A stretch of DNA of 62,221 nt, taken from positions 1 through 62,221 of the forward strand of contig CANGNF010000030.1 of assembly GCA_947455205.1 (NCBI GenBank), written 5' to 3'. The first letter of the stretch is position 1. Each line of letters begins with the position of its first letter. A program made the translations under genes and the position numbers. This document shows positions 33,428 to 41,443 of the stretch, piece by piece. The DNA is from Acetobacteraceae bacterium (GTDB lineage Bacteria; Pseudomonadota; Alphaproteobacteria; Acetobacterales; Acetobacteraceae). The notes beneath the pieces were generated by a model. That model saw only the letters and a list, made by a program, of their open reading frames with translations, was not told the origin of the DNA and made no database searches.

Positions 33428-33972
33428 CGGCTCAGGCGCAGGTCCACCTCACGGTCCACGAAGCCCCATTCCGGCGTGGCCCGCAGCCGCGCAACCAGCT
33501 CCTCGAAGGCCGCCGCATCGGCCGGCGCGTATTCGAACCAAGTCAGGAAGTCGAAGGGCTCGCCCAGCTCGCGGCCGTGATGCAGCCGGCGCGCCACCGC
33601 CGGCAGGTATTCCAGCCCGATGGCGATGTGGCGCGAGGTCTCCTCCAGGATCGCGCGGCGCTCATCCTGCGCCAGCGCCCACCAGGCCTCGGTCTTGCGG
33701 ATGGGGATCAGCGCGGCGCAGCGCGCCTGCGGGCGGCCAAGGCCCTGCTGCACGGCGCCCAGCCGGTCCAGTTCGGCCCGCGTGGTGTAGCGCGGGTTGC
33801 TGGTGCTGCCGCGCAGCGCCCAGGCGGCCTCGGCCGGCGGCGGCTGCGGCCCCTCCAGCACCGAAAGCCGGGCGGCGGGCGCCAGGCCTTCCCCCACCAC
33901 GGGGGCAAGGCGGTCGATCTGCCAGGAGCCGGCGGCACCGGCGGCGAAGGTCACGAGGAGCGGTGGAGGCAT
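33424..33972 (-). CDS. Chlorite dismutase family heme protein
   Basis: A 182-residue protein of the short subfamily of chlorite dismutase-like proteins. The second half is diagnostic: IPIRKTEAWWALAQDERRAI, then HIAIGLEYLPAVARRLHHGR with the expected axial heme His, ELGEPFDFLTWFEYAP, and a terminal WGFVDREVDLRLSR. Members bind heme b and some break down chlorite, but many short ones have other or unknown roles. It is isolated: repeat copy 2 reaches its stop and copy 3 lies just upstream of its start, so it looks like a cassette set between repeats. Confidence 0.85.
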   Translation of the reverse strand: MPPPLLVTFAAGAAGSWQIDRLAPVVGEGLAPAARLSVLEGPQPPPAEAAWALRGSTSNPRYTTRAELDRLGAVQQGLGRPQARCAALIPIRKTEAWWALAQDERRAILEETSRHIAIGLEYLPAVARRLHHGRELGEPFDFLTWFEYAPADAAAFEELVARLRATPEWGFVDREVDLRLSR

Positions 33973-34000
33973 ACCCGTCTGGCTAGCATGCGGCGTGCCA

Positions 34001-34128
34001 CCAGGGCTTGTGGCCCGCGGCCAGCGGCATGCACAAGCGCGTTCGCCAATGAATCACGCCGCGTTCGCGCTGGCTTTTCCGAGTCGCGGCAGGGAATCCC
34101 TGGGGCTACTCGGCAGCATGTTCTCGCC
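34001..34128 (+). repeat. Structured intergenic repeat, copy 3
   Basis: Stem 1 is CTTGTGG (34007-34013) with GCACAAG (34031-34037), loop 17, one closing mismatch. The 26-base block 34032-34057 equals 33333-33358. Stem 2 is CCGAGTCG (34079-34086) with CTACTCGG (34106-34113), enclosing CAGGGAATCCCTG. It lies between the chlorite dismutase-family gene and the DUF1674 gene in the same orientation as copy 2. Confidence 0.8.
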
Positions 34129-34155
34129 CGTGCGGCCAGCCCGCGACAGGCGTTC

Positions 34156-34344
34156 TCAGAAGTCGCTGACGCGGCCCTTGCGTTCCCAATCGCCATAGCG
34201 CGTCGGCTCCGGCCCGCTCGGGCCGCCGATCTCAGGCGGTAGCGGCTTGGCCTGGGCATTGGGCGCGGCGGTGGGCGCGGGCGGCACGGCGGCGGCGGGT
34301 TCGGCAGCGGGCTTGGCGGCGGGGGTCTCGGTCATGCCGGGCAT
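34156..34344 (-). CDS. DUF1674 (SDHAF4-like) protein
   Basis: A 62-residue protein with an Ala/Pro-rich N-terminus and the family signature EIGGPSGPEPTRYGDWERKG ending in RVSDF. Eukaryotic SDHAF4 of this family assists flavinylated succinate dehydrogenase; the bacterial role is presumed similar. ATG 34335 (MTETP) is an alternative start. In many alphaproteobacteria this gene is a neighbour of rsmB, purH and a heparinase-family gene, all of which lie further along this window. Confidence 0.88.
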   Translation of the reverse strand: MPGMTETPAAKPAAEPAAAVPPAPTAAPNAQAKPLPPEIGGPSGPEPTRYGDWERKGRVSDF

Positions 34345-34392
34345 GTGCCCCCGGCGCCGCCGCTTTACCAGCCCCGCCGGGCGCGGGCGGCC

Positions 34393-34602
34393 TCAGGAAT
34401 GCAGCGGGTGCGGCTCCGGCGGGTCGCCGACCGGGGGGGTGAGGGGGTCCTCGCCGGGCGCCTCATGCGGGTTGGGCGGGTCGCGGCGCGGCGCCTCCGG
34501 CAGGTCCGGCCCCGGCGGCGGCATCGGCGGGGGTGGCACCGGCCCCGGGGGGCCCACGGGCGGCAGCGGGTCGGACGGCATCAGGCGGGTCTCCGGCAGC
34601 AT
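34393..34602 (-). CDS. Small proline-rich hypothetical protein
   Basis: A 69-residue frame, or 62 from ATG 34581, of which about 40% is proline, with acidic residues in DPPNPHEAPGEDPLTPPVGD. No signal peptide or membrane segment is seen. It lies between cytochrome b561 and the DUF1674 gene on the same strand, 37 bases after the former. The skewed but consistent composition and co-directional fit make it a plausible gene; I do not recognise a function, and it could be a chance frame. Confidence 0.45.
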   Translation of the reverse strand: MLPETRLMPSDPLPPVGPPGPVPPPPMPPPGPDLPEAPRRDPPNPHEAPGEDPLTPPVGDPPEPHPLHS

Positions 34603-34639
34603 CCCGCCCCAACGCGGCGCGGGCCCGACGGATGCGGCG

Positions 34640-35170
34640 CTACTTCAGCCCCGGCAGCATCCGCCGCAGCACGCCGTCGCGCCTGACGTAGTGGTGCGCC
34701 AGCGCCACCAGCGCATGCAGCCCGGCCAGCACCAGCAACGCATTGGCCGCCAGGTCATGCCAGTCGGCGGCCTGGCGCCGCAGCGGGCGGTTGCCGGGGT
34801 CGAAGGCCGGCACCTGCACGAGGCCGAACAGGTTGTCGCCGCGCACCCATTCCAGCCACAGCCCCAGCCCCAGCACCGCCGCCAGCAGCGCATACAGCGC
34901 CACGTGGCCGGCCCGCGCCGCCAGGCCTTCCCAGCCCGCCAGGTAGTCCAGCCGGGTGCCGCCGCGGTGGCGCCAGGCCAGCCGTGCCAGCAGCACCGCC
35001 AGCAGCAGCAGCCCGCCCAGCACATGCAGCCCCACCATGGCGCGCCGCCCCGGCGTGCCGCCGGTGGAGACCAGGTCGATCAGATGCGCCTGGCCCCATT
35101 GCCAGCACACCAGGAAGGCGGTGGCCCAATGCAGCCGGATGGTGATGCGGTCGTAGCTCTCGGCGGTCAT
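34640..35170 (-). CDS. Cytochrome b561 family protein
   Basis: A 176-residue membrane protein with four hydrophobic segments. Candidate heme His residues are in TIRLHWATAFLV, MVGLHVLGGLLLL, and the paired positions VLAGLHALVALAHHYV near the end. It fits the bacterial b561/YceJ group, which moves electrons between quinone and periplasmic acceptors. Start ATG 35170 gives MTAESYDRITIRLHW, standard for the family. A Fur-box-like dyad lies 64-81 bases upstream (35234-35251). Confidence 0.88.
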   Translation of the reverse strand: MTAESYDRITIRLHWATAFLVCWQWGQAHLIDLVSTGGTPGRRAMVGLHVLGGLLLLAVLLARLAWRHRGGTRLDYLAGWEGLAARAGHVALYALLAAVLGLGLWLEWVRGDNLFGLVQVPAFDPGNRPLRRQAADWHDLAANALLVLAGLHALVALAHHYVRRDGVLRRMLPGLK

Positions 35171-35233
35171 GCAGCGCTGTTCCCGGGCATCGAGGGGCAG
35201 GGCCGGGTTGCGCCCCGATCCGCCGCCCCTTAG

Positions 35234-35251
35234 TTGCGAATGACTTGCAAT
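35234..35251 (-). promoter_or_regulatory. Fur-box-like site upstream of cytochrome b561
   Basis: On the minus strand the 18 bases read ATTGCAAGTCATTCGCAA. This agrees at 13 of 18 positions with the classic Fur-type pattern ATTGATAATCATTATCAA, including the central TCATT and the outer TTG/CAA arms. It is an AT-rich island in very GC-rich DNA, 64 bases before the cytochrome b561 start. Iron control is inferred. Confidence 0.4.
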
Positions 35252-35252
35252 A

Positions 35253-36941
35253 TCATCTCGTCGGCGCTTCCGCAACGCGGTACAGTTGCAGGGTCAGGAA
35301 GCGCCCGCGCGTGTAGTTCAGCCCGGTCACCATGCCGATCTCGCGCGCCGTCAGCCCCAGCTTCGCCGCCTCCCGCTGGAAGCCCGGTTCCGCCCGGTTC
35401 GCCACCGCCACCACCCGCCCCGGCTGGGCAGCCAGGAACTGCGCGGCATCCTCGCCGGTGCGCAGCAGGCTGGTGCCGGTGCCCACGGCAAAGACCAGCG
35501 ACGGCTCGGCATAGCCGGTCACGCCGAAGCTGCCGGGGTCCAGACCCGGTGCGGCGCGGTGCAGCGCGGAGGCCAGCCGCTCGGAGACCCAGATCGGCCG
35601 CAGCTGGGGCAGCACGCCCTCCAGCACGCCCAGGTAGATCGGCACCGCCAGCACGCACCCGGCCAGCACCGCGCCGGCCCAGGCGCCGCGCGCCCGCAGC
35701 CGCAGCACCAGCCAGATCAGCGCGGCGGCACCCAGCACCGCCACCGGCCCACCCCAGGCCAGGCCCGTCACCAGCCGCCAGGGCAGCGCCAGCCCCAGCA
35801 CCGCCAGCCCGGCGGCCACGCCGACCACCGCCGCCAGCCCCAGCCAGCGCAGCCAGGTGGGCGGCATCCGCCGCAGCGGGTCCAGCGCCCAGGCGGCGCC
35901 CAGCAGCATCAGCGCCGGGAACATCGGCAACACGTAGTGCGGCAGCTTGGTCTGCACCGCCTCGAACAGCAGCCAGCTCGGCACCACCCAGGCCAACAGG
36001 AAGCGCGTCGGCGGATTCAGCCGGTCCCGCCAGGCGCTGGGCAGCGCCGCCAGCACCACCCAGGCCCCGGGGAAGGCGGCAATGGCGAAGCTGAGCACGT
36101 AGTAGCCCGGCGGCCCCCAGTGCTTCTCCTCGCCGGCGCCGACCTTGCCCAGCATGTCCCCACCCACGGCCTGGGAGAAGAACCGCCCTTCCGTCGCAAT
36201 GCCGATGGCGACCAGCCAGGGCAGCGCCACCGCCAGCATCAGCGGCACGCCCCAGGCGGGGCGCAGCGCCTTCCACCAAGGGGCCTGCTTGTCGGCAATG
36301 GCCAGGGTCACGCCGGCCAGCAGCGCCACCATCGGCCCGATCGGCCCCTTCAGCAGGATGGAGACGCCGAGGATCAGCCAGAACGCCGCGGCATCCTTGG
36401 GCGAGAACGCCGCCGGCCGCAGGTAGCAGGTGCCGAACAGCCCCATCGCCGCCGCCACGCTGGCCAGCAGCGCGGCATCGGTCTTGGCGATATGCACCTC
36501 CACCGTCAGCAGCAGGGTGCTGCCCAGCATGGCCGCGCCCAGCCAGGCCGCCCGCCGCCCGACCAGCCCGCGCCCCCAGTGGAAGGTGGCCAGCACCGCC
36601 AGCATGGCACCCAGCATGGAAGGCAGCCGGTATGGCCAGATATCGCCGCGCCAGCCCAGGCGCAGCACCTCCGCCGCGCGCACCGTGGTGGCCTGCAGCC
36701 AATGGATGCCGACCGGCTTCTTGTTCCGCTCCTCGTCCTGGTAGCGGATGCGGACGTGGTCGCCGGTCTCCAGCATCTGCCGGGTCGCCTGGGCGAAGCG
36801 CGCCTCGTCCCGGTCCGACGGCGGAATGCTGAAGAAGCCCGGCAGCCACAGCGCCAGGCAGAGCAGCACCAGCGCCAGGCGCGGCCGGCGCTCCACGGCG
36901 GGCATCACGCGGTCGGTGGCGGCAAGGACATGGCTGAGCAT
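35253..36941 (-). CDS. ArnT-like glycosyltransferase family 39 protein
   Basis: A 562-residue GT-C membrane enzyme with about 12 hydrophobic segments. The first periplasmic loop carries the catalytic acid motif SIPPSDRDEARFAQATRQML, followed by RNKKPVGIHWLQ and a KTDAALL motif, as in ArnT and related dolichyl-phosphate-mannose-type transferases. It would move a sugar from a polyprenyl-phosphate donor to lipid A or another envelope acceptor. Start ATG 36941. It is divergent from rsmB across 186 bp and is followed by the b561 gene. Confidence 0.87.
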   Translation of the reverse strand: MLSHVLAATDRVMPAVERRPRLALVLLCLALWLPGFFSIPPSDRDEARFAQATRQMLETGDHVRIRYQDEERNKKPVGIHWLQATTVRAAEVLRLGWRGDIWPYRLPSMLGAMLAVLATFHWGRGLVGRRAAWLGAAMLGSTLLLTVEVHIAKTDAALLASVAAAMGLFGTCYLRPAAFSPKDAAAFWLILGVSILLKGPIGPMVALLAGVTLAIADKQAPWWKALRPAWGVPLMLAVALPWLVAIGIATEGRFFSQAVGGDMLGKVGAGEEKHWGPPGYYVLSFAIAAFPGAWVVLAALPSAWRDRLNPPTRFLLAWVVPSWLLFEAVQTKLPHYVLPMFPALMLLGAAWALDPLRRMPPTWLRWLGLAAVVGVAAGLAVLGLALPWRLVTGLAWGGPVAVLGAAALIWLVLRLRARGAWAGAVLAGCVLAVPIYLGVLEGVLPQLRPIWVSERLASALHRAAPGLDPGSFGVTGYAEPSLVFAVGTGTSLLRTGEDAAQFLAAQPGRVVAVANRAEPGFQREAAKLGLTAREIGMVTGLNYTRGRFLTLQLYRVAEAPTR

Positions 36942-37127
36942 GGCCGGGCACTAGAACAGATCGCCCGGGGGCGGAAGGGTGGCGGCGACGCCCAGCCGGC
37001 ACCGCGGTGCATTTCGGCGGCGGCGCGGCAATTCGGCCCGGCCACCGCCACCCGCGACGCCCGCGCCGGCCCCGACCTTCTTCTCCCCTGGCACCGGCGC
37101 GCCCCCGGGGCCATAACCCGCGGCCTG

Positions 37128-38393
37128 ATGGCCAGATCACGCCCCACCCAAGCCGCCCCGCAGCCCACGCGCAGCGCCGCCTACGCGCTGCTCAACGCCG
37201 TGCTGATGCGGCACCGCGCGCTGGAGGAGGCGCTGGACGGCCTGCCCAAGGGCATCGAGCCGCGCGACAAGGCCGCGGCGCACCGCATCGCGGCCGCCGC
37301 GCTGCGGCGCTACGGCAGCCTGGACGCGGCGCTGGAACCCTGGCTGCGCCGCAACCCGCCGGACGAGGTGCGCAACGCGCTGCGGCTGGGCGCCGCCGAG
37401 ATCCTGCTGCTGGGCACCCCGGCCCATGCCGCCGTCAACGGCACGGTCGGGCTGGTGCCCAAGCCCTTCGCCGGCCTGGTCAACGCCGTGCTGCGCCGCG
37501 TGGCGGAAGCCGGGCCGGAAGCGCTGGAAGGCCTGGACGCCGAGCGGCTGGACACGCCGGGCTGGCTCTACAGCGCCTGGCAGCAGGCCTATGGCACCGG
37601 CGTGCGCAGCATCGCCGCCGCGCATTGGGTGGAAGCTCCGCTGGACCTGACCCTGGCCCCCGGCGCCACCCCGCCCGAAGGCGGCACCGAACTGCCCAAT
37701 GGCAGCTGGCGCTACCCCGCCGGCACCCGCGTCACCGACCTGGCCGGCTTCGCCGAGGGCGCCTTCTGGGTGCAGGATGCCGCCGCTGCCCTGCCGGCGA
37801 AGCTGCTGGGGGTGAAGCCGGGCGAACTGGTGGCCGACCTCTGCGCTGCCCCCGGCGGCAAGACCGCCCAGCTGGCCAGCGCCGGCGCCACCGTGGTGGC
37901 GGTGGAACGCGAGGCCCGCCGCCTGGACCGGCTGCGGGAGAACCTGGCCCGGCTGCACCTGACCGCCGAGGTGGTGGAGGCCGATGCCGCCGAATGGGCG
38001 CCCGAGGCGCGCTTCGACGCCATATTGCTGGACGCGCCCTGCACCGCCACCGGCACCATCCGCCGCCACCCCGATGTGCCGCATCTGAAGCGCTTCAAGG
38101 ACATCGCCACCCTGGCCGCCGCCCAGCGCCGCCTGCTGCTGAACGCGACCCGGCTGCTCAAGCCGGGCGGCCGCCTGGTCTTCGCCACCTGTTCCCTGCA
38201 GCCGGAGGAAGGCGAGGCCCACATGGCCAGCGCCGGCGAGTTCGGCCTGGCACAGCTGCCCTTCCTGCCGACGGAACTGCCCGGCCTGGCGCATGCGCTG
38301 ACCGCCAACCGCGCGCTGCGGACCCGGCCGGACTACTGGCCGGAACTGGGTGGCATGGATGGGTTCTTCGCCGCCCGCTTCGTCAAGCGGTAG
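37128..38393 (+). CDS. rsmB: 16S rRNA m5C967 methyltransferase family protein (RsmB/Sun)
   Basis: A 421-residue RNA cytosine methyltransferase. The N-terminal NusB-like domain (SAAYALLNAVL to LRRVAEA) is followed by the catalytic domain: CAAPGGKTAQLAS binds SAM, LLDAPCTATGTIRRHPD holds the PC motif Cys, and FATCSLQPEEGE contains the TC nucleophile. The final GGMDGFFAARFVKR is characteristic. It methylates C967 of 16S rRNA in the cytoplasm. ATG 37128 starts MARSRPTQ; a much longer open frame upstream is the antisense of the GT39 gene. Confidence 0.92.
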   Translation: MARSRPTQAAPQPTRSAAYALLNAVLMRHRALEEALDGLPKGIEPRDKAAAHRIAAAALRRYGSLDAALEPWLRRNPPDEVRNALRLGAAEILLLGTPAHAAVNGTVGLVPKPFAGLVNAVLRRVAEAGPEALEGLDAERLDTPGWLYSAWQQAYGTGVRSIAAAHWVEAPLDLTLAPGATPPEGGTELPNGSWRYPAGTRVTDLAGFAEGAFWVQDAAAALPAKLLGVKPGELVADLCAAPGGKTAQLASAGATVVAVEREARRLDRLRENLARLHLTAEVVEADAAEWAPEARFDAILLDAPCTATGTIRRHPDVPHLKRFKDIATLAAAQRRLLLNATRLLKPGGRLVFATCSLQPEEGEAHMASAGEFGLAQLPFLPTELPGLAHALTANRALRTRPDYWPELGGMDGFFAARFVKR

Positions 38394-38432
38394 CCCCACC
38401 TCCCCAATTCGTGCGCCGTCGCCTCCGCGATT

Positions 38433-38455
38433 GGTGAGTATACTAAATACTCTCC
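38433..38455 (+). promoter_or_regulatory. AT-rich dyad and -10-like box upstream of a methyltransferase gene
   Basis: GG-T-GAGTAT (38433-38441) mirrors ATACTC-T-CC (38447-38455) around ACTAA, with one mismatch pair per arm. TATACT at 38439-38444 within it resembles a -10 box. The ATG of the next gene is at 38477. An operator overlapping a promoter is the simplest reading; no matching regulator is adjacent. Confidence 0.45.
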
Positions 38456-38476
38456 AACGTGATCGTGAGGCTGGCG

Positions 38477-39262
38477 ATGCCAAACGAAGCCCCCGTGGAC
38501 GGCAAGTTCTACCAGGCCGCGCCGCCGCAATCCCTTGGCGAACGGCTGGTCATCGCCGCGCGCGACCGGATCTACCGGGACTTCCTGGAGTTCTGCACGC
38601 CCCGCAAGGGCGACGCGATCCTGGATGTCGGCGTCTCCGACGTGGTGACCGACGCGGCCAACCTGCTGGAACGGCTCTACCCGCATCCCGGCGACCTGAC
38701 CGCGGTCGGGCTGGGCGAGGGCGAGGGCTTCCGCCAGGCCTATCCGCAGGTGGCCTACCAGCAGATCCGCCCCAATGCCCGGCTGCCCTTCGAGGATCGC
38801 AGCTTCCGCTTCGCCACCGCCAATGCGGTGCTGGAGCATGTCGGCAGCCGCGCCGACCAGCGCCGCTTCGTGGCCGAGTTGTATCGCGTGGCGGAGGAGG
38901 TCTTCGTCACCGTGCCCAACCGCTTCTTCCCGGTGGAGCACCACACCGCCATCCCGCTCGCGCATTTCTGGGACCGCAGCTTCCGCACCGCCTGCCGCGT
39001 GCTGAACAAGGGCGAATGGGCGCGCGAGGAGAACCTGATCCTGATGCGCTGGTCCGGCCTGGCGGAGCTGGCGCCCAAGGTGGCCGGCGCCACCGTGGGC
39101 TATACCGGCATCAGGCTCGGGCCATTCAGCTCCAACCTGTTCCTGCATCTGCCGCCACGGCACGCGATGTGGGCAGCCGGTCGCGGGGCGCCGCGTCGGC
39201 CGTCCCGGCCCATGGCGCAGCCGCCGGCTGGCCCGGGCGGGCAGCGCGCAACCCAAGGCTGA
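38477..39262 (+). CDS. Class I SAM-dependent methyltransferase
   Basis: A 261-residue protein with a methyltransferase fold: DAILDVGVSDVVTD in motif I, LPFEDRSFRFATANAVLEHVG in motif II/III (the VLEHV signature of type 11 methyltransferases), then VTVPNRFFPVEHHTAIPL. Related proteins act on lipid- or polyketide-like or saccharide acceptors; the target here is unknown. GTGAGG precedes ATG 38477. The last 45 residues (Arg/Pro/Gly-rich, poorly conserved in look) overlap the 3' end of the convergent GT-C gene by 137 bases. Confidence 0.82.
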   Translation: MPNEAPVDGKFYQAAPPQSLGERLVIAARDRIYRDFLEFCTPRKGDAILDVGVSDVVTDAANLLERLYPHPGDLTAVGLGEGEGFRQAYPQVAYQQIRPNARLPFEDRSFRFATANAVLEHVGSRADQRRFVAELYRVAEEVFVTVPNRFFPVEHHTAIPLAHFWDRSFRTACRVLNKGEWAREENLILMRWSGLAELAPKVAGATVGYTGIRLGPFSSNLFLHLPPRHAMWAAGRGAPRRPSRPMAQPPAGPGGQRATQG

Positions 39263-40622
39263 GCGCCAGCAGCGGCGCCACCCAGACCATGCGGGTGCCG
39301 TAGCGGTCGTGCACCGGCGCGGCCAGGCTGATCACCGCGGCATTGCCCAGCCACAGCAGCAGGAACAGCGCCGCCGGCCACCACAGCGCCGGCCGCCGCC
39401 GCGCCAGCCCCCAGGCGCCGAAGCCGACCACCGCCAGCAGCCCCGCCGCGCCCAGCGCATCGGCCAGCGCCAGCGGCGCCCAGGGCAGCAGCCCATCGGC
39501 GTATTGCCGGCTGCCGGTCATCAGCGGCACCACCCAGTCCAGCCCGAACCGCGGCAGGTCGGTCGCCAGCATGTGCGGCCCCTCGGCGTCGAAGCCATCC
39601 CCCAGGCGGAAGGTGACCATCTGCTGGAAGGTCCGCTTCACCGTGGCCAGCAGCCATTGCGGCCAGACCTCCTTCAGGATCAGCGGGTTCAGCGCGGCGG
39701 CCTCGGGGTAGAAGCCCTCCACCCAGCCCATTTCGCGAATGGGCGAGTTCGGGAACCACAGGAACTCGTCGGCGCCGACATGCAGCCGGTCCAGGAAGCG
39801 GCAGGTCACCCAGGGCGCGCCCGCGGCGCAATGCGGCGCCAGTATCGCCGGCACGTCGCTGTCCTCCAGCAGCCGGGCGAACAGGAACACCGGGGAGCCG
39901 AGCGAGATGGTCGCCGACTTGTAGGTGACCAGGTTGGCCGCCACCAGGCCGCCGGCACCGATGCTTGCCGCCAGCAGCGCCACCGCCGCCAGCCGCCCCG
40001 CCGCCGCCCGCACCGGGCGGGAGAGCAGGGCCAGCGCCCCCAGCGCCAGCGCCAGGCCCAGCAGCAGCGGCGGGTGGGTCAGGTGGATGCTGCCGGCGCA
40101 GCAGAGGAAGCCGACCAGCACCAGCCGCTCCGGCCAGCCCAGGCGCGGCCAGTGCAGCCCCAGGATCAGCAGCGCCAAAATCATCAGCCCGGCGAAGAGG
40201 TCCGGCATCAGCCAGCTGGCCAGCCAGGGCAGCGGACCGGCCAGCAGCAGCGCCACCGCCAGCAGCGCCAGCGGCCCGCGCCAGCGCGGCGGCCAGCGCA
40301 CCGCCTCCAGCGAGACGAAGCGCAGCACCAGCCAGGCCGAGATCACCGCCTGGGCGAAGGCCGGCAGCCACAGGCTCCACAGCCCGCCGCTCAACCGCAG
40401 GAAGGCGCCATAGCCGAAGGCGCGCATGTGGCTGGGGCGGAAGCGGTTCATGTTGTCCAGGTAGCCCTGGGTATCCGTGAACACCGGCGGCGTGCCGTTC
40501 AGCACCGCCGGCGCCAGGCAGGCGGCGGTCAGCACCGCCACCAGGCCGAACCAGGCCAGCGGCGATAGTCCCGTCCCGGTGGCGGCAACCGGGGCGGCAG
40601 GGGCATGCGTGGTGAAGGACAA
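39126..40622 (-). CDS. Polytopic membrane protein, GT-C glycosyltransferase-like
   Basis: About 498 residues with 10-11 hydrophobic segments. A first periplasmic loop with PPVFTDTQGYLDNMNRFRPS, an internal PWLASWLMPDLFAG, and a large loop with conserved aromatic and acidic residues (ADEFLWFPNSPIREMGW) resemble GT-C transferases, but no exact family was recognised. No ATG is available near the N-terminus; TTG 40622, preceded by GGGAG at seven bases, gives MSFTTHAPAAP. Its C-terminus overlaps the convergent methyltransferase gene. Substrate unknown. Confidence 0.75.
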   Translation of the reverse strand: MSFTTHAPAAPVAATGTGLSPLAWFGLVAVLTAACLAPAVLNGTPPVFTDTQGYLDNMNRFRPSHMRAFGYGAFLRLSGGLWSLWLPAFAQAVISAWLVLRFVSLEAVRWPPRWRGPLALLAVALLLAGPLPWLASWLMPDLFAGLMILALLILGLHWPRLGWPERLVLVGFLCCAGSIHLTHPPLLLGLALALGALALLSRPVRAAAGRLAAVALLAASIGAGGLVAANLVTYKSATISLGSPVFLFARLLEDSDVPAILAPHCAAGAPWVTCRFLDRLHVGADEFLWFPNSPIREMGWVEGFYPEAAALNPLILKEVWPQWLLATVKRTFQQMVTFRLGDGFDAEGPHMLATDLPRFGLDWVVPLMTGSRQYADGLLPWAPLALADALGAAGLLAVVGFGAWGLARRRPALWWPAALFLLLWLGNAAVISLAAPVHDRYGTRMVWVAPLLALSLGLRAARPGQPAAAPWAGTADAAPRDRLPTSRAVAADAGTGWS

Positions 40623-40763
40623 GCGGCGGCTCCCGGATGGCGGATCGCTGAGGCGTTAGCCGCCGTTTGCGCTCCGGGTTCCCCACGGCTCCGCGAATGG
40701 TGAAGCGGCCGCCGCCCCGCCAGCGTCCTTGCCCCTGGGAAACCGCCGCGGTTAGAAGCCCCC

Positions 40764-41426
40764 ATGCCCCCGAAGCCCGTCCGAATCGCCCCCTCGCTGC
40801 TTGCCGCCGATTTCTCCCGCCTGGGCGAGGAAGTGCGCGCCGCCGCCGCCGCCGGCGCCGACTGGCTGCACCTCGACATCATGGATGGCCACTTCGTGCC
40901 CAACATCAGCTTCGGCCCGCTGGTGCTGGAGAAGCTGCGCAAGCACTGCCCCATCCCGTTCGATGTCCACCTGATGATCTCCCCGGTGGACCCCTTCCTG
41001 GAGGGCTTCGCCAAGGCCGGCGCCGACTGGATCAGCCTGCACCCTGAAGCCGGGCCGCATTTGCACCGCAGCCTGCAGACCATCCGCGCGCTGGGGAAGA
41101 AGCCCGGCGTGGTGCTGAACCCGGCCACGCCGGTATCAGCGGTGGAGAACGTGCTGGACCTGGTCGACCTGATCCTCGTGATGTCGGTCAATCCTGGCTT
41201 CGGCGGGCAATCCTTCCTCGATAGCCAGTTGACGAAAATCGCCACGCTGCGCCGAATGATCTCCGAATCGGGCCGCGACATCGCCTTGCAGGTGGATGGC
41301 GGCGTCACCATCGCCACCGCGCCGCGCTGCATCGAAGCCGGCGCGGATGTGCTGGTGGCGGGCACCGCGGTGTTCGGCGCGGCGGACTATGGCGCGGCCA
41401 TCGCCGCGCTGCGCGGCGCAGGGTAA
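40764..41426 (+). CDS. rpe: Ribulose-phosphate 3-epimerase
   Basis: A 220-residue TIM-barrel epimerase. [17 protein letters not shown], the metal-binding [35 protein letters not shown] and the phosphate-binding VDGGV and AGTAVFG are all present. It interconverts ribulose-5-phosphate and xylulose-5-phosphate in the pentose phosphate pathway or Calvin cycle. It starts divergently from the GT-C gene and lies 17 bases before the heparinase-family gene, an order common in alphaproteobacteria. Confidence 0.96.
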   Translation: MPPKPVRIAPSLLAADFSRLGEEVRAAAAAGADWLHLDIMDGHFVPNISFGPLVLEKLRKHCPIPFDVHLMISPVDPFLEGFAKAGADWISLHPEAGPHLHRSLQTIRALGKKPGVVLNPATPVSAVENVLDLVDLILVMSVNPGFGGQSFLDSQLTKIATLRRMISESGRDIALQVDGGVTIATAPRCIEAGADVLVAGTAVFGAADYGAAIAALRGAG

Positions 41427-41443
41427 GGGAGCGAAGGGACGAG

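Noticed and set aside
35241..35250. GACTTGCAA near the b561 gene as another HxlR site like 3911-3951.
   Set aside because: Only one arm resembles the HxlR dyad; the partner TGNAAG arm is absent.
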